A DNA stretch of 64,000 nucleotides, from contig CAVXXB010000008.1 of the NCBI GenBank assembly GCA_963765585.1, positions 124,001 to 188,000 on the forward strand. Reading direction: 5' to 3'. Below are positions 62,145 to 64,000 of the stretch, one piece after another; position 1 is the first letter of the stretch, and each line of letters starts with the position of its first letter. The position numbers and the translations under genes are program-made. The DNA comes from CAVXXB01 sp963765585. GTDB taxonomy: Bacteria > Calditrichota > Calditrichia > JAJRVZ01. Below the pieces are notes generated by a model, which did not search any database, was not told the origin of the DNA, and saw only the letters and a program-made list of their open reading frames with translations.

Positions 62145-62836
62145 AAGTAGCTGTGATCGTATTTCCAGGTTCTAATTGCGACCATGATCTTTATACTGCA
62201 TTTCGTAAAGTTCTTAACGTGGAGACAGAATTTGTATGGCATAAAGAAACAAATCTCTCCCAGTATGACATTATCGGTTTGCCGGGTGGCTTTTCATATG
62301 GAGATTATTTGCGATGCGGTGCCATTGCCCGTTTTTCACCGGTTCTGAAAGAAGTTGTTTCTCAGGCAAAAAATGGCACAAAAATTATTGGTATTTGTAA
62401 TGGTTTTCAAATCTTGACTGAATCCGGTTTATTACCCGGAGCACTAATTAAGAATCTCAGTCAAAAATTTGTCTGTAAAACTGTGACTTTAAAAGTTGAG
62501 AATACAAATACACGTTTCACACATATGTGTGAAGAAGGTGATGTTATTTCTGTTCCCATTGCCCATGGTGAAGGTAACTATTTCTGTGATCAGGATACCT
62601 TGAATCGGCTTAACGATAACAATCAGGTTGTATTCCGTTATTGCTCAGATGATGGGTCTGTGTCGCAAGATAGTAATCCCAACGGCTCAATTGAAAATAT
62701 TGCCGGGATTGTAAATATGGATGGAAATATACTTGGTATGATGCCTCATCCTGAGCGTTGCTGTGAAGAAATCCTTGGAAATGACGATGGCTTGAAAATT
62801 CTGACATCAATGATACAAAATTTTGCGGAGAATTAA
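62141..62836 (+). CDS. purQ: Phosphoribosylformylglycinamidine synthase subunit PurQ
   Basis: 231 residues. Class I glutamine amidotransferase: VAVIVFPGSNCDHD, GLPGGFSYGDYLRCGAIAR, nucleophile Cys in IIGICNGFQILTE, PIAHGEGNYF, and His/Glu in MMPHPERCCEE. TTG start overlapping the purS stop. purL is not in the window. Confidence 0.95.
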   Translation: MKVAVIVFPGSNCDHDLYTAFRKVLNVETEFVWHKETNLSQYDIIGLPGGFSYGDYLRCGAIARFSPVLKEVVSQAKNGTKIIGICNGFQILTESGLLPGALIKNLSQKFVCKTVTLKVENTNTRFTHMCEEGDVISVPIAHGEGNYFCDQDTLNRLNDNNQVVFRYCSDDGSVSQDSNPNGSIENIAGIVNMDGNILGMMPHPERCCEEILGNDDGLKILTSMIQNFAEN

Positions 62837-62841
62837 ATCTT

Positions 62842-63105
62842 ATGCGCAAAAAAAGTCTAACATTTATTATCTTTATTATAATACTCGGTGCGCTTCTTGG
62901 CTCGGTATTAGGCGAAATTCTGGGTCTTGTTCTGCCGGCGGGTGTGGTTAAAGATTTCTTTTTAAAATCCGCTACGGCAAGTATTGGACCGGGGACAATT
63001 GATATCATTCTTTTAACCTTTACGCTGGGATTTTCAATAAAATTGAATATAACAGGGGTGATAGGTATATTGATCGCAGCATATGCTTTACGTTGGGTAG
63101 ACTAA
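62842..63105 (+). CDS. DUF4321 membrane protein
   Basis: 87 residues with two hydrophobic segments (about 5-32 and 55-82) around a short loop (KDFFLKSATASIGPGTIDI). LGALLGSVLGEILG and the GTIDI-LTFTLGFS pattern match DUF4321, a small membrane family without known function often found near accessory division or tatA genes. Five bases after purQ. Confidence 0.75.
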   Translation: MRKKSLTFIIFIIILGALLGSVLGEILGLVLPAGVVKDFFLKSATASIGPGTIDIILLTFTLGFSIKLNITGVIGILIAAYALRWVD

Positions 63106-63132
63106 AGAAAATTATTTAGAAAGGGCATAAAA

Positions 63133-63351
63133 ATGTTTGGTATCGGTACGACAGAATTAATCATAATAATGTTCATTATTTTGTTAATATTTGGCGCAAA
63201 AAAACTTCCTGAACTGGCACAGGGTCTGGGAAAAGGAATAAGAGAATTTAAAAAAGCCAGTAATGAGATTCAGGATGAGTTTAAAGCAAGCACAGAACCA
63301 GAACCTACACCGCCAAAAAAAGATGATGAAAAAACAAAAGAAGTTAGCTAG
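63133..63351 (+). CDS. tatA: Sec-independent translocase protein TatA
   Basis: 72 residues: FGIGTTELIIIMFIILLIFGAKKLPELAQGLGKGIREFKKA, a membrane helix followed by the amphipathic helix with the F-G hinge, then an acidic/proline-rich tail. Forms the Tat pore; consistent with a Tat-type signal on the aldo/keto reductase at 34124. AAGG upstream of the ATG. Its 3' end overlaps gatA. Confidence 0.93.
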   Translation: MFGIGTTELIIIMFIILLIFGAKKLPELAQGLGKGIREFKKASNEIQDEFKASTEPEPTPPKKDDEKTKEVS

Positions 63352-64000
63352 CCTGCCTGTATCTGAATTAAGAGCAAAATTTGTATCCGGTGAAATAAGT
63401 ATTACATCTCATCTGGATGACTATCGGAAACGGATTGAAAAAGATCTTACCTCAAATGCTTTCCTGGAAGTAATATTTGATAAGGCCAGTAGACGAGCCT
63501 CCGAATTGGATGGCAAAGTAAAATCAGGTGAAAAACTTGGTAAACTGGCAGGAACGATTGTTGCGATTAAGGATAATATTTCTCTTCTAGGAATAGTTAA
63601 TACCTGCGGTTCAAAAATTCTTGAAAACTATCGACCGCCCTACAACGCAACTGTGGTTGAGAAGTTAATGGCCGAAGACGCGCTGATCATCGGTAAAACA
63701 AATATGGATGAATTTGCCATGGGCTCTTCCACCGAAAATTCGGCATTTGGTGTGAGTAAAAATCCTGTGGATACGTCCAGAGTGCCTGGTGGCTCCAGCG
63801 GTGGATCTGCAGTGGCTGTGGCAGCAAATCTGGCACAGATAGCGCTTGGTTCAGATACCGGTGGTTCCATACGTCAACCGGCTGCATTTACCGGCGTTGT
63901 GGGTATGAAGCCAACCTATGGACGTGTTTCACGTTATGGCCTCGTGGCCTTTGCATCTTCCCTTGATCAGATCGGACCATTAACGAATTGCGTTGCAGAC
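63326..64000 (+). CDS. gatA: Glutamyl-tRNA(Gln) amidotransferase subunit A, 5' part
   Basis: 225 codons present; the gene runs off the window. Amidase signature: catalytic Lys in GTIVAIKDNI, and the cis-Ser/Ser pair in VPGGSSGGSAVAVAA, then GSDTGGSIRQPAAFTGVVGMKPTYGRVSRYGLVAFASSLDQIGP. The N-terminal helices (LRAKFVSGEISITSHLDDY) fit GatA. The start is ATG 63326 (or 63323) inside the tatA end. GatCAB converts Glu-tRNA(Gln) to Gln-tRNA(Gln). Confidence 0.94.
   Translation, partial: MKKQKKLASLPVSELRAKFVSGEISITSHLDDYRKRIEKDLTSNAFLEVIFDKASRRASELDGKVKSGEKLGKLAGTIVAIKDNISLLGIVNTCGSKILENYRPPYNATVVEKLMAEDALIIGKTNMDEFAMGSSTENSAFGVSKNPVDTSRVPGGSSGGSAVAVAANLAQIALGSDTGGSIRQPAAFTGVVGMKPTYGRVSRYGLVAFASSLDQIGPLTNCVAD

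Overview
This is a 64 kb chromosomal window, about 40% GC, from a Gram-negative (diderm) bacterium. Kdo and LPS-transport genes (kdsC, kdsD, lptC, lptA, lptB), many lipoproteins with a lipobox, an outer-membrane-type beta protein, Sec and Tat signals and an OstA-like LptA point to the Fibrobacteres-Chlorobi-Bacteroidetes (FCB) superphylum, something like Marinimicrobia, Calditrichota or KSB1. That placement rests on gene content and style only; no 16S rRNA is present. There is no phage, transposase, CRISPR array or rRNA.

Layout. 1-5.9 kb: a tightly overlapping + strand operon, kdsC - three envelope genes - kdsD - lptC - lptA - lptB. 6-11 kb: a degenerate low-molecular-weight phosphatase/arsenate-reductase-like protein, an ion antiporter, mutL and miaA. 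11-13.7 kb: a SusA/neopullulanase-like GH13 enzyme between palindromic repeats. 13.7-21.7 kb (minus strand): what looks like a peptidoglycan-salvage locus, with NamZ exo-muramidase, ASKHA sugar kinase, SpoIID/LytB-like protein and AmpG/PAT-like MFS carrier, plus a tandem GT2 glycosyltransferase and a GxxExxY protein. 22-29.9 kb: aldehyde dehydrogenase, NfeD-like, GNAT, tandem-ACT and zinc-ribbon proteins, araD, araA and a lipoprotein subtilase. 30.4-39.5 kb: tRNA-Tyr, a Cys-rich lipoprotein, aldose epimerase, PfkB kinase, Tat-exported aldo-keto reductase, PilZ and AI-2E/PerM proteins, two envelope proteins, tRNA-Val. 39.6-50.4 kb: a core translation/division block, thrS-infC-rpmI-rplT-pheS-pheT-zapB-like-zapA-6S RNA-rny-ymdB-folD. 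50.6-55.4 kb: DUF58, a selenocysteine-containing SelD, a PqqD-like protein with an in-frame UGA, and an OPT transporter. 55.6-64 kb: truA, transaldolase, htrA, then purB-purC-psd-pssA-purS-purQ-DUF4321-tatA-gatA.

The most unusual signals are these. (1) At least nine genes, four of them normally essential or core (rpmI, rny, truA, folD), are each split by exactly one extra base, always in the +1 direction; six of the nine breaks lie on AGTCTG, AGTCAG or a reverse complement. A systematic consensus error is the default explanation, but the uniformity deserves testing. (2) SelD carries UGA (Sec) at the catalytic Cys17 position with a plausible SECIS hairpin, and the convergent PqqD-like gene next door has an in-frame UGA followed by a hairpin with the same ATCCA/TGGAT outer stem. 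(3) Intergenic spaces are filled with several families of degenerate 'word' repeats and two families of near-perfect palindromes. In places these run into genes, giving the N-terminus of the GxxExxY protein and the stop codon of an outer-membrane protein.
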